Positions 20,901-29,763 of a stretch of 64,000 nt of DNA are shown here, piece by piece. Within the stretch, counting starts at the first letter, position 1. The number at the start of each line of letters is the position of its first letter. The translations under genes were made by a program, and so were the position numbers. Source of the stretch: an uncultured Myxococcales bacterium (GTDB lineage Bacteria; Myxococcota_A; UBA9042); the NCBI GenBank assembly GCA_903896545.1, contig CAITYF010000025.1, positions 23,944 through 87,943 on the forward strand, read 5' to 3'. The notes under the pieces are model-generated. The model worked only from the letters and a program-made list of their open reading frames with translations. It had not been told where the DNA came from and made no database searches.

Positions 20901-21910
20901 CCGTGCCGCCAGCGGCAACGGGTGCGGGCATCTGTCACATGGCGCCCATCTTCGCCTTCGCGGGCGGTCGCAGCCCGGTGGACGTGCACGTGGCCGATTT
21001 GGATGGCGACAAGAAGCCCGACATCATCACGGCGATGGACAACGACGGCGTGAATTGCTTCAAGGGGGTGATTGAACACGGCCCGTTTCTGCAGGCGCGC
21101 GTCCGCTTGTTCAAGAACGTCGGCGGTTCGGTTGGTGACTTCGTCCAGCCCACTTTCATCTCCGACTCGTCGTCCAGCAAGCGCGACCAAATCCAATTGC
21201 CCAATTGCGTCAACACGTTGTCGGTGTCCCAGAACCCAGTGAGCTACCGGATGCTGCCCGACGAGTTGCGGTCGATCACCACAGGTCCGTGGCCGAATCC
21301 GACTACGGGCAAACTGGATCCGGCGACGATCTTTGGCCTGGGTCACGCGTACGGGCAGATCGGCATTTTGCCGCACACGACCGTGTTCAACTATCTGACG
21401 CGGGTGCTCTCGCCGATGGGTGGTCCGCCGGACGCGTTCAACGCGACGGATATCAACGGCGACGGCCTGACGGACATGTTGGTGCTGTCCAACGTCGGCA
21501 CGCAGGTGGCCATTCTGACGGGTAAGCTGAACAACGGCGACACCAAAGACGCGGCTTTTGAAACGCAAATGGCGCTACCGCTGCTGAGCGCGACCTTCCC
21601 TGGTGCGGCAGCGGCGAGCATGGGTGACGTCAACAACGACGGCCACATCGACCTGGTGTTGATCGGAACGGACGCGTCGGTGCTCTTCCTTCTCGGCACC
21701 GGTACCGGTTCATTTGTGCGGTACGCCGGCGCGCCAGTCGCCGCAGACGCCAAAAGCGTGGAGATCGTCGACATGGACAACGACGGCTGCCAAGACCTCG
21801 TGGTGCGCTCTATCTACGGCGTGACGGTTGTGCACAACGAAGGTGCGTCGCTGGAAGATTGCCCCGGTGCCGTTCGCTGGGCGCACGACGCGGAGCTCTT
21901 CGGGCAGTAG
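17957..21910 (+). CDS. Large FG-GAP/VCBS-repeat lipoprotein
   Basis: A 1317-residue secreted lipoprotein. The signal peptide ends in lipobox LSAC (Cys34), with Thr at +2, compatible with outer-membrane sorting. Residues about 50-270 form beta-rich domains, including an Ig-like region. At least eight calcium-type Asp loops of FG-GAP/VCBS repeats follow, of the form D-x-(D/N)-x-D-G-x-x-D, near residues 404, 470, 717, 874, 1013, 1165, 1224 and 1272 (for example DLNGDGQEDLLIG and DVNNDGHIDLVLIG). These build integrin-like beta-propellers seen in surface adhesins and polymer-binding proteins. Many Cys (for example CCRNF) suggest disulfides. It faces a convergent NFACT-R gene 6 bp away. Confidence 0.88.
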   Translation: MRVFVPVANHAKQPQKSRIVRACLGVSLWALSACTSTPTAAVDEGTGVTGGITVKIAKPTADDLKVPYAASIALSGTLALDKGVTLKKTGAITVSLGDRLTVPCSGSGNKFNCTLDTTGKDKLTGQPLIGCNEVLSITVTANGTLAGSDVSGSASVDAEIDQCEPQRQLFALPHTESTAPPVFVGKQKIGVVVSDTRLKEASLDVFDPDGNSVLPSGPVVMPAGTTSWKFEYTLDTSTLTKTEALQVVLKAKDQTNDEVQTTLDVYSVKAATFLGQVNDVFLHPTNDVVMVTAAEAPDGFVAFTSDPTPTSGLDRLADAVVGASDGVYIRAGMPKRNSNGVAINNQGEALGADADTHAHSLKFEFDEALPVIPLAKYRAIHWGTQSEIDAKAVANVVRVFVRDLDADGDLDIVAVANISGDGPSRGEAWAILNVQANVVLSNAETRVVRGFKVADVIQLPARARTAELGDLNGDGQEDLLIGATKETIGTQTVDQGLLTLLLRPDPICGTPGDTAAPTKPCGDAAVDYATLRNAEIFAKDVKVAPNMGVTGVASIATGDFYQGGGVDVCVGSADRPLVSCYRNVDGALNQAQDAYQFKDGVDTGLIRVTDLTPKNDKDGPDLLVASASGKYLRWLKGNHNGIFSYIEDTSITHRSITVSVKDMAIAPVGPKGEQYVLASVGDEVYLVPLDPADDEYVRACFRSWIVGGSATRVSANDVDGDGVLDLVSASNKGIAIAQGATKDGKFTGGFVAPNVHHICASYWPPSTRGVQEIAAAKVGDFNKDKKQELLVIGVESKSDQPGNGGTCYNASGEHPMPVWPMAVFMNDTGLLNPEPRQTEFSPYHPTAIQNAGVVQDCSKGSPSSFGHVTAAALADLNADGYPDLVTVRSDSNYAVGKELSQSKVCTCLFDEQNEVENVYGEEEPAGDSPDKSVCCRNFSADDPNKTKPLIGFGGGAPMSRASTHIFLSSATGPLGMPGTCNAVPPAATGAGICHMAPIFAFAGGRSPVDVHVADLDGDKKPDIITAMDNDGVNCFKGVIEHGPFLQARVRLFKNVGGSVGDFVQPTFISDSSSSKRDQIQLPNCVNTLSVSQNPVSYRMLPDELRSITTGPWPNPTTGKLDPATIFGLGHAYGQIGILPHTTVFNYLTRVLSPMGGPPDAFNATDINGDGLTDMLVLSNVGTQVAILTGKLNNGDTKDAAFETQMALPLLSATFPGAAAASMGDVNNDGHIDLVLIGTDASVLFLLGTGTGSFVRYAGAPVAADAKSVEIVDMDNDGCQDLVVRSIYGVTVVHNEGASLEDCPGAVRWAHDAELFGQ

Positions 21911-21916
21911 GCGCTC

Positions 21917-22891
21917 CTACCGGTTGCGCGCGTAGAACCCGTCCACGACCGCGGCGTCGATGACCACGCGCACCACGCGCTCGCGGCTGACGTAGACGCT
22001 GCCCGCCGGCGCGCCCTTGACCTTGCGCACGTCTTTGCCCAGACACAGCGTGATGTCGCACGCCTCGCCTTTGCCCACGCCTGACAAGTGACCCGCCAGC
22101 ATCGCGCAGGCATCGATCTCACTTGGCTTGACGGCATTTGTTCCTTCTATCCGCAGCATCACGTGCGCGCCCGTCCGATCGCGCAGGTGAAACCACAGAT
22201 CGCGACCGCGCAGGAGCCGAGTCACCAGCGCATCATTGCCGTCCGCGGACTTGCCCGCCAGGACGACGGCGTTCTGCGGCGAACGAAACAGCCGCACGCC
22301 ATCGGGCAACTCCTTGCCGCGCGACACCTTGCGCACGTCGGACTCAACTTTGGGTGCGACCTGCAGGCGCACGCCCAACTGCCGCACCGTCAGCAGCCAC
22401 GCCGTCACTTGGCGCAGCAGGTCGCGCGGCCGTGGAGCGTCCGGCACTTGTGCGTCAAATGCCGAGGCACGCTCCAGCAGCAGTTCGAGCTCCGTCAGCC
22501 GCGCCACCACTTCATCAAGCCGCGCGTGGGTCTGCGCCTCGCGCTGACGCACGATCTTCAAGCCTTGGCTCAAGCCCTTCGCGCGGCGAAACAGCTTGTC
22601 GAGATTCTGTTGCGGCGACAAATCGCGCTGCAGCGGCACCTCGATCGTTTCATCTTCAAGCCACGGCACCGGAAGCGTCACGCGATCGGCGCCGCGTGGC
22701 ACCTGATCGAGCGACACCTTCAGCACTTCACCTGCCAAACGCAGCGTTTCACCACCGGCACATGCCGCCGCGTCCGCGGGCAGCTTCTCCAGCAACCGCA
22801 GCGCCTTCTTGCGTTCGGTCGTCAGCGCGCGTCGCGCATCCGCAGTCTCCGCCCGCACGCGTTCAGCCAGAGGCGGTAGCGCGTCCGTCAT
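21917..22891 (-). CDS. NFACT-R domain RNA-binding protein (RqcH-like C-terminal half)
   Basis: A 324-residue protein matching the C-terminal part of NFACT/RqcH proteins. Residues about 85-150 form a coiled-coil region ([20 protein letters not shown]...[12 protein letters not shown]), and residues about 195-310 carry the NFACT-R domain, with [28 protein letters not shown] and [17 protein letters not shown]. RqcH recruits tRNA-Ala to stalled 50S subunits and adds Ala tails. This protein lacks the N-terminal NFACT-N domain, so it may bind RNA or ribosomes without that activity. It overlaps moaC by 4 bp (ATGA), at the end of the fbp-moaC-NFACT run. Confidence 0.85.
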   Translation of the reverse strand: MTDALPPLAERVRAETADARRALTTERKKALRLLEKLPADAAACAGGETLRLAGEVLKVSLDQVPRGADRVTLPVPWLEDETIEVPLQRDLSPQQNLDKLFRRAKGLSQGLKIVRQREAQTHARLDEVVARLTELELLLERASAFDAQVPDAPRPRDLLRQVTAWLLTVRQLGVRLQVAPKVESDVRKVSRGKELPDGVRLFRSPQNAVVLAGKSADGNDALVTRLLRGRDLWFHLRDRTGAHVMLRIEGTNAVKPSEIDACAMLAGHLSGVGKGEACDITLCLGKDVRKVKGAPAGSVYVSRERVVRVVIDAAVVDGFYARNR

Positions 22892-23358
22892 GGTCCGTGC
22901 GGTCGCAAATGGCCAGATTTGCCACCGATTTTTTCAAGCAGCCGCACATCCGCGATGATGGCGGCTTTGTCGACCGCCTTCACCATGTCATACAGCGTCA
23001 GCGCCGCGACCGTCACTGCCGTCAGCGCTTCCATCTCGACACCGGTGCGATCAAAAGCGGCGACTTTGCTCTTCAGCAGCACGCCGTCATCGAGAAACTC
23101 TGCCGTCACCGTGATCTGGGTGAGCCGCAGTGGATGACACAGCGGGATGAGCTCGTGGGTCCGTTTGGCCGCCTGAATGCCGGCGATCCGCGCCACTTGG
23201 AGCGCGTCGCCTTTCTTCGTGCCGACACGAACGGCTTGCAGCGCCTCGGGCGACATCGTCACGCGGGCTTGCGCCACCGCCGACCGCGCCGTCTCCGCTT
23301 TGTCGCCAACAGCCACCATGTGCGCGCGACCGTGCTCGTCCAGGTGCGTCAGGGGCAT
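22888..23358 (-). CDS. moaC: Cyclic pyranopterin monophosphate synthase
   Basis: A 156-residue enzyme of molybdenum cofactor synthesis that converts the MoaA product (3',8-cyclo-GTP) to cyclic pyranopterin monophosphate. Diagnostic stretches are [28 protein letters not shown] (about residues 49-76) and [29 protein letters not shown] (about 103-131), which carry the catalytic Lys and Asp region. Length fits the family. It lies directly behind fbp with no gap and overlaps the NFACT-R gene. The other moa genes are not in this window. Confidence 0.95.
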   Translation of the reverse strand: MPLTHLDEHGRAHMVAVGDKAETARSAVAQARVTMSPEALQAVRVGTKKGDALQVARIAGIQAAKRTHELIPLCHPLRLTQITVTAEFLDDGVLLKSKVAAFDRTGVEMEALTAVTVAALTLYDMVKAVDKAAIIADVRLLEKIGGKSGHLRPHGP

Positions 23359-24360
23359 CTACCGGTCTTCCGCGATCAGCTTGCCGTACAGTTCGACTTC
23401 CTGCTTGTTGCCGATGATGAGCGGGACGCGCATGTGCAGGCCAGTCGGCACGATGTCGAGCATGCGTTGACGGCCATTGGTCGCCGCGCCGCCCGCTTGC
23501 TCAACGACGAACGCCAGCGGGTGGCACTCGTAGAGAATCCGCAGCTTGCCGTTGGGCGACTTGCGATCGTCGGGGTAGATGAACACGCCACCTTGCAGCA
23601 GGTTGCGGTGCACATCCGCGACAAGCGTACCGACGTAACGCAGCCCAGTCTTCTTGTAGCGCTCTTCCTTGCTGTTCGCGATGCCGTCCCAAAATTCCAA
23701 CGTGCCCGGCAGCCAGTTTTTGCGGTTCAGCACGTTGCCCGACAAGCAGCGCGGCGAATCTGGAATCTGGATGTCCGGGTGCGTGAGCACGAATTCGCCG
23801 ATGGACGGATCGAGCGTGAAGCCGTCGACGCCGTCGCCAGTCGTGTAGACGAACATCGTGGATGAGCCGTAGACGGCGTAGCCCGCGCAGACCTGTTCGC
23901 TGCCCGCTGCGAGGAAGTCCTCGACAACCGCTTCGCGGCCGGTTTCCTTGCGCACCCGAATGCTGAAGATCGTGCCGATCGTGACGTTGACGTCGATGTT
24001 GGACGAGCCATCCAGCGGGTCAAAGCACACGAGGTACTTGCCTTCCAGCCGTCCGCCTTCGGTCACCTGAATGAACTCTTCTTCCTCGGACGCGATCGCC
24101 GCGACCATCGGGAGGTCGTTCAGGAGCTCGATCAACAGATCATTGGCGATGACGTCGAGGCGCTGCACCTCTTCGCCTTGCACGTTGTCCTTGCCGGCTT
24201 TCCCCAGCACGTCGAGCAATCCGGCTTTGGCCACTTGGCGCGACACAACCTTGCACGCCAACGCGATGTGGTTGAGTAGCAAAGTGAAGTCGCCCGTCGC
24301 ACCTTCGTACGACTTCTTGCGCTGGAGGATGGTGCGGGAGAGGGTCATCAACTCGGACAT
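23359..24360 (-). CDS. fbp: Fructose-1,6-bisphosphatase, class I
   Basis: A 333-residue sugar phosphatase of gluconeogenesis that hydrolyses fructose 1,6-bisphosphate to fructose 6-phosphate. The metal site is in DPLDGSSNIDVNVTIGTIFSI (about residues 113-133), with the earlier acidic EEEEF near 90-95 and RYVGTLVADVHRNLLQGGVFIYP near 240-262. Length and motif order match class I enzymes. The ATG at 24360 follows a region with a tandem 19-bp repeat (24403-24440). It is the first gene of the fbp-moaC-NFACT-R run. Confidence 0.95.
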   Translation of the reverse strand: MSELMTLSRTILQRKKSYEGATGDFTLLLNHIALACKVVSRQVAKAGLLDVLGKAGKDNVQGEEVQRLDVIANDLLIELLNDLPMVAAIASEEEEFIQVTEGGRLEGKYLVCFDPLDGSSNIDVNVTIGTIFSIRVRKETGREAVVEDFLAAGSEQVCAGYAVYGSSTMFVYTTGDGVDGFTLDPSIGEFVLTHPDIQIPDSPRCLSGNVLNRKNWLPGTLEFWDGIANSKEERYKKTGLRYVGTLVADVHRNLLQGGVFIYPDDRKSPNGKLRILYECHPLAFVVEQAGGAATNGRQRMLDIVPTGLHMRVPLIIGNKQEVELYGKLIAEDR

Positions 24361-24402
24361 CGGGAGCCTCGCGAAAATGCCGCGCGAAGCGTGCTCGACA
24401 GT

Positions 24403-24440
24403 GTCCGAATCGTCAAGCTACGTCCGAATCGTCAAGCCAC
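24403..24440. repeat. Tandem 19-bp direct repeat upstream of fbp
   Basis: GTCCGAATCGTCAAGCTAC (24403-24421) is followed immediately by GTCCGAATCGTCAAGCCAC (24422-24440), with one mismatch. On the minus strand, the fbp sense strand, each copy carries TTGACG, a -35-like hexamer, about 45 and 65 bp before the fbp ATG. It may be a regulator site or a duplicated promoter element. Confidence 0.6.
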
Positions 24441-24573
24441 ACACGCTGACCGAAGGTTGAGATCAGCCGCTCTCGATCCGCGGTGTGCCACCGGAGGTGC
24501 CCGCTCGCGGTCAGAGTCCGAAGTGTGACAGGTCTACCCAATGAGCGGTGGTGTTCGATTCACGTCAGCAAGT

Positions 24574-26304
24574 TTAGCGGCGACGCGTGGGCGCGGGCGC
24601 GCTCGAAGTAGCCGGACGCGTGGCCGACGGCGCGGACGCGGGCGGCGGCGAGAAGCGCGGCGCTGAGGACGGCTGGTACGACGGCGGGCTATAGCTCGGC
24701 GCTGCACGCTGCGGCTGGTAGACCGGCGCGGGGTTGTACGTCGGCGTACCCGCCCGCGTCGGCGGCTGGTACGTTTGCGTGGGCTGGTAGGTCGGCGTCG
24801 CGGCACGGCTCGGCGCCTGATACGTCGGCGCCTGATACGTGGGCGCTTGGTAGGTGGGCGTCGCGGCGCGCGTCGGCGGCGTGTAGGTCGGCGGCGTGTA
24901 GCGGTTCGGCGCCGGCGCGTAGTTCCCGTTTTCGACGGGTGGTGGGGACGGACGCGGCACGGTCGTTTGCGCCCCCGGAATGTTCGGGCCTGCGCCCGTA
25001 TAGCCCGCACCGGGCCGAGTCGGCGGGTCCACGGTGTTCGTGCCGGGACGCGTGGGCGGATCGACTGTCGGTGTGCCGACGTCCGGGCGCGTCGGGTACG
25101 TCGGATTGACCGGCGTGCCCACGCCCGGCCGGGTCGGGACTGTCGGGTACGTCGGATTGACCGGCGTGCCGACGCCAGGACGCGTCGGGTAGGTCGGATC
25201 TGTCGGATTGACCGGCGTGCCGACGCCAGGACGGGTCGGGACTGTCGGGTACGTCGGATTGACCGGCGTACCCACGCCAGGACGGGTCGGGTACGTCGGA
25301 TTGGTCGGGTTGACCGGCGTACCGACGCCAGGACGCGTCGGGTTCGGAACGTACGGATCCGGCGTGGTCGGCGGATTCGTCACGCCCGGACGCGTCGGGT
25401 ACGTCGGATTCACCGGCGTCACAACCGGAGTCGTCACACCGGGGCGGGTCGCCGGCGGCTGCGTTGCCGTTCCATACGTACCGCCAGCCGGCGGCGTCGC
25501 GTTGTCTGGAATGCGCCGTGGTTGCACCGAAGGCACCTGAGCGATCGGCCGCGTGTCCACCGGACGTGCGGTCCACTGCTGCACCTGATCGCGTCCGGGA
25601 CCGGCGTTGTACGCGACGGCCTGACCGTTGTTGCCGCGAATGTTGGAGGAGTTGTCCACGATCACCGTCTGCTGGTGAATCCGCGGGACCTCCGAAGCGG
25701 ACACGACGACATGCTGCACTTTGCCGCCGCCGAACTGTGCCGTTGGCACGTAGGTCCAGTAGGTCGAGTGCCCGTGAATGTCGCCCCACGACGCGCCGCC
25801 AGGGCCCATCGGCGCCCAACCCACGCAACCGCCGCCGTGGCTCCAGCTGACCCACGCAGGGCCCCACGTGTAGTCCGGAATCCAGACCCAGTTGCGACCG
25901 TTCATCCAGGTCCAGCGGCCGTAGTGGTACGGGCCGGCGCCCCACGCTTCATCGCTCACCCAGCTCCAGCCGTAGTCGGTGTACTGCCATTGGCCGTAGA
26001 AGTACGGACGCCAGCCGGGCGTGCGGTTGGCGTAGGGCACCCAAATGCGGCCGTATTCGCCGGTCGTTTCCCACTGGCCATACGGGGTCAAATCGGCAAA
26101 GTGCGGGTCTGGCGCCACGCCCACGTCCACCGTTTGTGCCTGAACGGGCCGTTGCGGCTGCGCGTAGCCCGGCGCGCCACCCTGGCTGTAGTAGTCGCGC
26201 GCATACCAGCGATCCTCCGTGTAGATGGGGCCGCAGCCGACCATCAACGCGACGCTGCTCAGAATCGTGGCGCCCAAAAACTGCTTGTAAGTCGAGGTCT
26301 TCAT
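24574..26304 (-). CDS. YXWGXW-type repeat lipoprotein with Pro-rich tandem-repeat tail
   Basis: A 576-residue lipoprotein. The signal peptide ends in lipobox MVGC (Cys24), with Gly at +2. Residues about 60-170 form a Trp/Tyr/Gly-rich domain with GRIWVPY, YFYGQWQYTDYGWSWVSDE and WNGRNWVWIPDYTWGPAWVSW-like strands, matching YXWGXW (DUF6600-type) lipoproteins. Residues about 285-435 are tandem copies of a Pro/Thr unit such as TRPGVGTPVNPTYP. The last 110 residues are Pro/Tyr/Gln-rich with TYQAP units. It is probably an outer-membrane surface protein with an extended stalk. The ATG at 26304 has GGAGGAAG upstream; upstream in-frame codons lack such a site. Confidence 0.85.
   Translation of the reverse strand: MKTSTYKQFLGATILSSVALMVGCGPIYTEDRWYARDYYSQGGAPGYAQPQRPVQAQTVDVGVAPDPHFADLTPYGQWETTGEYGRIWVPYANRTPGWRPYFYGQWQYTDYGWSWVSDEAWGAGPYHYGRWTWMNGRNWVWIPDYTWGPAWVSWSHGGGCVGWAPMGPGGASWGDIHGHSTYWTYVPTAQFGGGKVQHVVVSASEVPRIHQQTVIVDNSSNIRGNNGQAVAYNAGPGRDQVQQWTARPVDTRPIAQVPSVQPRRIPDNATPPAGGTYGTATQPPATRPGVTTPVVTPVNPTYPTRPGVTNPPTTPDPYVPNPTRPGVGTPVNPTNPTYPTRPGVGTPVNPTYPTVPTRPGVGTPVNPTDPTYPTRPGVGTPVNPTYPTVPTRPGVGTPVNPTYPTRPDVGTPTVDPPTRPGTNTVDPPTRPGAGYTGAGPNIPGAQTTVPRPSPPPVENGNYAPAPNRYTPPTYTPPTRAATPTYQAPTYQAPTYQAPSRAATPTYQPTQTYQPPTRAGTPTYNPAPVYQPQRAAPSYSPPSYQPSSAPRFSPPPASAPSATRPATSSAPAPTRRR
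25060..25430. repeat. Tandem DNA repeat encoding the Pro-rich stalk
   Basis: The forward strand repeats blocks of about 40-60 bp containing CGTCGGGTACGTCGGATT and GACCGGCGTGCCGACGCC, with small variants. They encode TRPGVGTPVNP-type units on the minus strand. High identity between copies suggests recent slippage or recombination, so copy number may vary between strains. Confidence 0.75.
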
Positions 26305-26524
26305 CACTTCTTCCTCCAATGGGTGCCGCGCGAGACCGTTTGCCTGCATGCGGCGGTCAGGTTTTTGCGCCCGACACAATGGACAACGCACAACCAGAAC
26401 GCGTATTCAATGCAACGGGCGCACCATCTTTCGCCATGGACGGCATGCGGACGTCGGCGAACGAGTGTAGCATCTCCATGCGCGGAGGTGCAGCCGCGAC
26501 CAAGAAGTTTTCCAAGGAACCTGC

Positions 26525-26902
26525 ATGGCCTACGTGATTACCCGCCTCTGTGTTGACTGCCTGGACAAAGGCTGCGTCGAAGTATGTCCGGTTGAGTGCA
26601 TTTACGAGCCCAAAGAGGCCGCGCCGCCTGAACGCCCGAACATGCTGTATATCCATCCGATCGAATGCATCAACTGCGGTGCGTGCGAGCCGGAATGTCC
26701 GTGGCAGGCGATCTTCGAGGATCGCGAAGTGCCCGATGCGTTCGCTGCTGACCTCGAACTGAACGCACGCACGAAAGACGAGCCGAAGGCGTATCGGGTC
26801 GCGTTGCCGCATCGCGACGAGGAAGGGCGCCTTCAGCCCAAACACCGGCCATCTGCCGATCAAGTGCGGGCCAATCGCCTGCGTTGGGATGAAAAGCCTT
26901 GA
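26525..26902 (+). CDS. Ferredoxin, two 4Fe-4S type
   Basis: A 125-residue electron-transfer protein. The first cluster motif is [19 protein letters not shown] (about residues 9-27), in which the spacing suggests a 7Fe/8Fe FdxA-type site. The second motif [13 protein letters not shown] is near residues 48-60. A highly charged C-terminal tail of about 60 residues follows. It would carry low-potential electrons in the cytoplasm. It is the first gene of a plus-strand run, and its stop overlaps the TTG start of the TPR gene (TTGA). It is divergent from the YXWGXW lipoprotein across 220 bp. Confidence 0.92.
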   Translation: MAYVITRLCVDCLDKGCVEVCPVECIYEPKEAAPPERPNMLYIHPIECINCGACEPECPWQAIFEDREVPDAFAADLELNARTKDEPKAYRVALPHRDEEGRLQPKHRPSADQVRANRLRWDEKP

Positions 26903-28149
26903 ACGCTCGTCAATCCGCCGTGTGTCTCCTGGTGCTGACCTCGCTGGGTCTGATGCAATGCAGCGCGCCGCAGGTGACCAAGACGCTGACGCCGATGGAG
27001 CACGCGCTGCAGTTGCGCGACGACGGACGGCTCGCCGAGGCGGAGCAGGAGTTCAAGACGCTGGCGGATCGCGGCGAGCCGCGCGCGACCTTGGAACTGG
27101 CGGAGACGCAAATTCTCCGCGGGCATCACGCCGACGCGCTGGCACTCTTGAAGCCGCGTGCCACCGCGGACGTGAACGACGCCGAAGCGGTGGGACTGCT
27201 CGCGCGGGCTCTTGACGGGCTGGGGCGCATCGACGAGTCGATTGCAATGTTTGCACGACGGCTGACCCTGAAGCCAGACGACGTGGCGGCGGCGGTGCGG
27301 ATGGCGGAACTGCTTTTGGCGCGCGGCGACCCGGATCACGCCTCGCGGGTGGCCTATGCGGGGCTCAAGCTGCACGCGGACGAGCCGCGGCTGCTCGTGG
27401 TGGCCGCGCGCACGATGCTGGCGCGCGGGCGTCTGCCGACCGCGCTGGAGCTGGCCAAGCAGGTGACGGAGCTCGCGCCGCGCAACGCGGATGCGTGGCT
27501 GGTGCGGGGGCAGGTCCACGCGATGGCGGGCGATCTGGCGGACGCGGAGGCCGCGCTACGGACCGCGCTGCAGATCGCACCGGATGGCCGCGACGCGCAA
27601 AGCGAGCTGGCGAGCGTCTGGCTCGAGCAAGGCGCGACCGACAAGGCCGTGGCCATCTTGCAGAAGCTGGTGGGTGCGCTGCCGACGGACGCCTCGCTGT
27701 GGAATCAACTGGCGGCGGCCAAGCACAAGGCGGGCAATTCCGATGGCGCGATAGCGGCGTTGGACACGGCGATCAGCCTGCAGCCGCGACGTCCGGTTTT
27801 GTATCGCAACCTCGCCGAGGTCGCGCTGGACGCGGGCTGGCCGGATCGCGCGGTGCAGGCGGCAGCGCAAGCGCGGACGCTGGTGCAGGCGCGCGTTCAG
27901 GACGTCGTCGCCATGCCAGAATTGGATCGGCTGCACTTGCGGGCGATCGTCGCGCAAGTGATGACGCAGCGCGTGTGCAAGCATGACCGCAATGCCGCGG
28001 GGTTGGAGGCCGAGTTGCTGACCGCCGCGCAAAAAAGCGCGATCAAGACAACTTCTGCGGAATTGACCGCGGCTGCCAACACTGTGGAAGATGCCGTTCG
28101 CGCCGCCGTGGCGCGCTGCCGCGTTGCACCCACACCAGGAAAACCATGA
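26899..28149 (+). CDS. TPR-repeat protein, probable lipoprotein
   Basis: A 416-residue protein with an N-terminal hydrophobic segment and a possible lipobox LMQC (Cys21). Gln at -1 is unusual, so lipidation is uncertain. The rest is a series of about nine TPR-like helix pairs with recurring A-x-x-L-x-x-A-x-x-L-x-P spacing (for example [31 protein letters not shown]). TPR proteins scaffold protein complexes. The TTG at 26899 overlaps the ferredoxin stop; a GTG at 26920 is the alternative. Its stop overlaps the moxR start by 4 bp (ATGA). Confidence 0.8.
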   Translation: MNARQSAVCLLVLTSLGLMQCSAPQVTKTLTPMEHALQLRDDGRLAEAEQEFKTLADRGEPRATLELAETQILRGHHADALALLKPRATADVNDAEAVGLLARALDGLGRIDESIAMFARRLTLKPDDVAAAVRMAELLLARGDPDHASRVAYAGLKLHADEPRLLVVAARTMLARGRLPTALELAKQVTELAPRNADAWLVRGQVHAMAGDLADAEAALRTALQIAPDGRDAQSELASVWLEQGATDKAVAILQKLVGALPTDASLWNQLAAAKHKAGNSDGAIAALDTAISLQPRRPVLYRNLAEVALDAGWPDRAVQAAAQARTLVQARVQDVVAMPELDRLHLRAIVAQVMTQRVCKHDRNAAGLEAELLTAAQKSAIKTTSAELTAAANTVEDAVRAAVARCRVAPTPGKP

Positions 28150-29090
28150 GCGACGTCACATCGCCGGAAATTCTCTGCCGTCGCATCGTCGCGGGCGTTG
28201 AGCAGGCGTTCGTCGGCAAGACGGAGATCGTCGAGCTGGTGATGGTCGCGATCCTCGCCCGCGGTCACGTGCTGTTTGAGGACGTGCCCGGCGTTGGCAA
28301 GACTACGCTCGCGCGGACTTTTGCCCATGTGCTGGGGCTTTCCTGGCAGCGGATCCAGTTCGCGAGTGACCTGCTCCCGGCGGACATCGTCGGTATCTCG
28401 ATCTACGACCAGAAGACCGGCAAGTTCGAATTCAAGCCCGGTCCGGTTTTTGCGAACGTACTCCTGGCTGACGAAATCAACCGGACGACGCCGCGCACGC
28501 AGTCCGCACTTCTGGAATCGATGGCGGAAGGTCGTGTGACGGTCGATGGCGTGACGCACCCGCTACCGCAGCCGTTCATCGTGCTGGCCACGCAGAATCC
28601 GCGGGAATTTCACGGGACGTATCCGCTGCCGGAATCGCAGTTGGACCGCTTTCTGGTCCGGACTTCGGTGGGGTACTTGGAGAGCGCGCAGGAAATGGCG
28701 CTGATCCGCCAACATGGCGCGCCGCAGCAGCAGCCGGAAGCCGTGTGCGGTCCGGGCGAAGTTGCAGCGCTGTGTGAAGCAGCGGAACGCGTGCACGTGA
28801 GCGACGAGGTGCTGGCTTACCTGCACGCGCTGACGCAGGCGACGCGGTCGCACCGGTCGTTTGAGCTGGGGCTGTCGACGCGCGCGGCGATTGGCTTCTA
28901 TCGCGCCGTTCAAGCCCGCGCGCTGGTCTCAGGTCGCACGTTTGCTACGCCGGACGATGTGCGCCAGCTCTTTGTGCCGATCGCCGGTCACCGGGTCATT
29001 CCGACCGGCATGACCGGATCTGCCAGCGAACGCGAATCGATTGCTGCGCTTTTGCATCAAATCATCGAGTCCGTGGCGCCGCCGGTGTAG
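28146..29090 (+). CDS. MoxR-family AAA+ ATPase
   Basis: A 314-residue AAA+ ATPase of the MoxR class, which act as chaperones in assembly of metalloenzymes and envelope complexes. It has Walker A GVGKTTLAR near residues 48-56, GPVFANVLLADEINRTTPRTQSALLESM (Walker B and the MoxR signature) near 99-126, and the sensor TQNP near 147. The C-terminal lid has the SLGLSTRAA-like GLSTRAAIGF. MoxR genes usually precede VWA and DUF58 genes. Here a TPR gene precedes it and folE follows by 16 bp, so the usual partners are missing. Confidence 0.9.
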   Translation: MSDVTSPEILCRRIVAGVEQAFVGKTEIVELVMVAILARGHVLFEDVPGVGKTTLARTFAHVLGLSWQRIQFASDLLPADIVGISIYDQKTGKFEFKPGPVFANVLLADEINRTTPRTQSALLESMAEGRVTVDGVTHPLPQPFIVLATQNPREFHGTYPLPESQLDRFLVRTSVGYLESAQEMALIRQHGAPQQQPEAVCGPGEVAALCEAAERVHVSDEVLAYLHALTQATRSHRSFELGLSTRAAIGFYRAVQARALVSGRTFATPDDVRQLFVPIAGHRVIPTGMTGSASERESIAALLHQIIESVAPPV

Positions 29091-29105
29091 TTCAGGAGGC
29101 AGACG

Positions 29106-29678
29106 ATGGACCGTGAGGAAAATGTGGAAGACCTCATACGCAAGATTCTACTGGATTTGGGTGAAGATCCGACGCGCGAAGGCCTGATCAAGACGCCGCA
29201 ACGTGTGTCCAAGGCGCTGCGCGACCTGACGGCTGGCTATGCGGAGGATCCGCTGGCGATCCTGCGATCAGCGCTGTTCACCGTCGACAACGACGAGATG
29301 GTGCTGGTGCGCGATATCGACTTTTCGAGCCTGTGCGAGCACCACATGCTGCCGTTCATGGGCAAGGCGCACGTGGCGTACCTGCCGCGCGGGAAAGTCG
29401 TGGGGCTGTCCAAGCTGGCGCGGATTGTGGACACGTTCGCGCGGCGGCTGCAGGTGCAGGAACGCATGACGACGCAGATTGCGGAAGCGCTGCAGGAAGG
29501 TCTGGACCCGCTGGGCGTGGCCGTCGTGATCGAGGCCAAGCACATGTGCATGGTGATGCGCGGCGTGAAGAAGCCCAACGCGGTGACGATCACAAGCGCG
29601 ATGAAAGGGCAGTTCCGCGACAACTACGCGACGCGGTCAGAGCTGTTGAAGCTGCTGCGGAACGGCTCGAATATTTAG
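29106..29678 (+). CDS. folE: GTP cyclohydrolase I
   Basis: A 190-residue zinc enzyme that converts GTP to 7,8-dihydroneopterin triphosphate, the first step of folate and pterin synthesis. Motifs visible are [22 protein letters not shown] (about residues 75-96, with Cys and His zinc ligands), [13 protein letters not shown] near 98-110, [16 protein letters not shown] near 117-132 and the second Cys ligand in MCMVMRGV near 149. The length is typical of type I enzymes. AGGAGG lies directly upstream. It complements folP at 12.6 kb in folate synthesis. Confidence 0.96.
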   Translation: MDREENVEDLIRKILLDLGEDPTREGLIKTPQRVSKALRDLTAGYAEDPLAILRSALFTVDNDEMVLVRDIDFSSLCEHHMLPFMGKAHVAYLPRGKVVGLSKLARIVDTFARRLQVQERMTTQIAEALQEGLDPLGVAVVIEAKHMCMVMRGVKKPNAVTITSAMKGQFRDNYATRSELLKLLRNGSNI

Positions 29679-29763
29679 CCGACGCTGCGGGAGTCTTGGC
29701 ATGTGGGCGAATCCGTCGGCAAGCGGTTGCGAGCCCTTCGCGGCGGTCGGCGTCTGAGCGACT

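Noticed and set aside
24775..26556. Long plus-strand frame opposite the YXWGXW lipoprotein
   Set aside because: Composition is Arg-rich and mirrors the Pro-rich repeat on the other strand; no start signal or motif.
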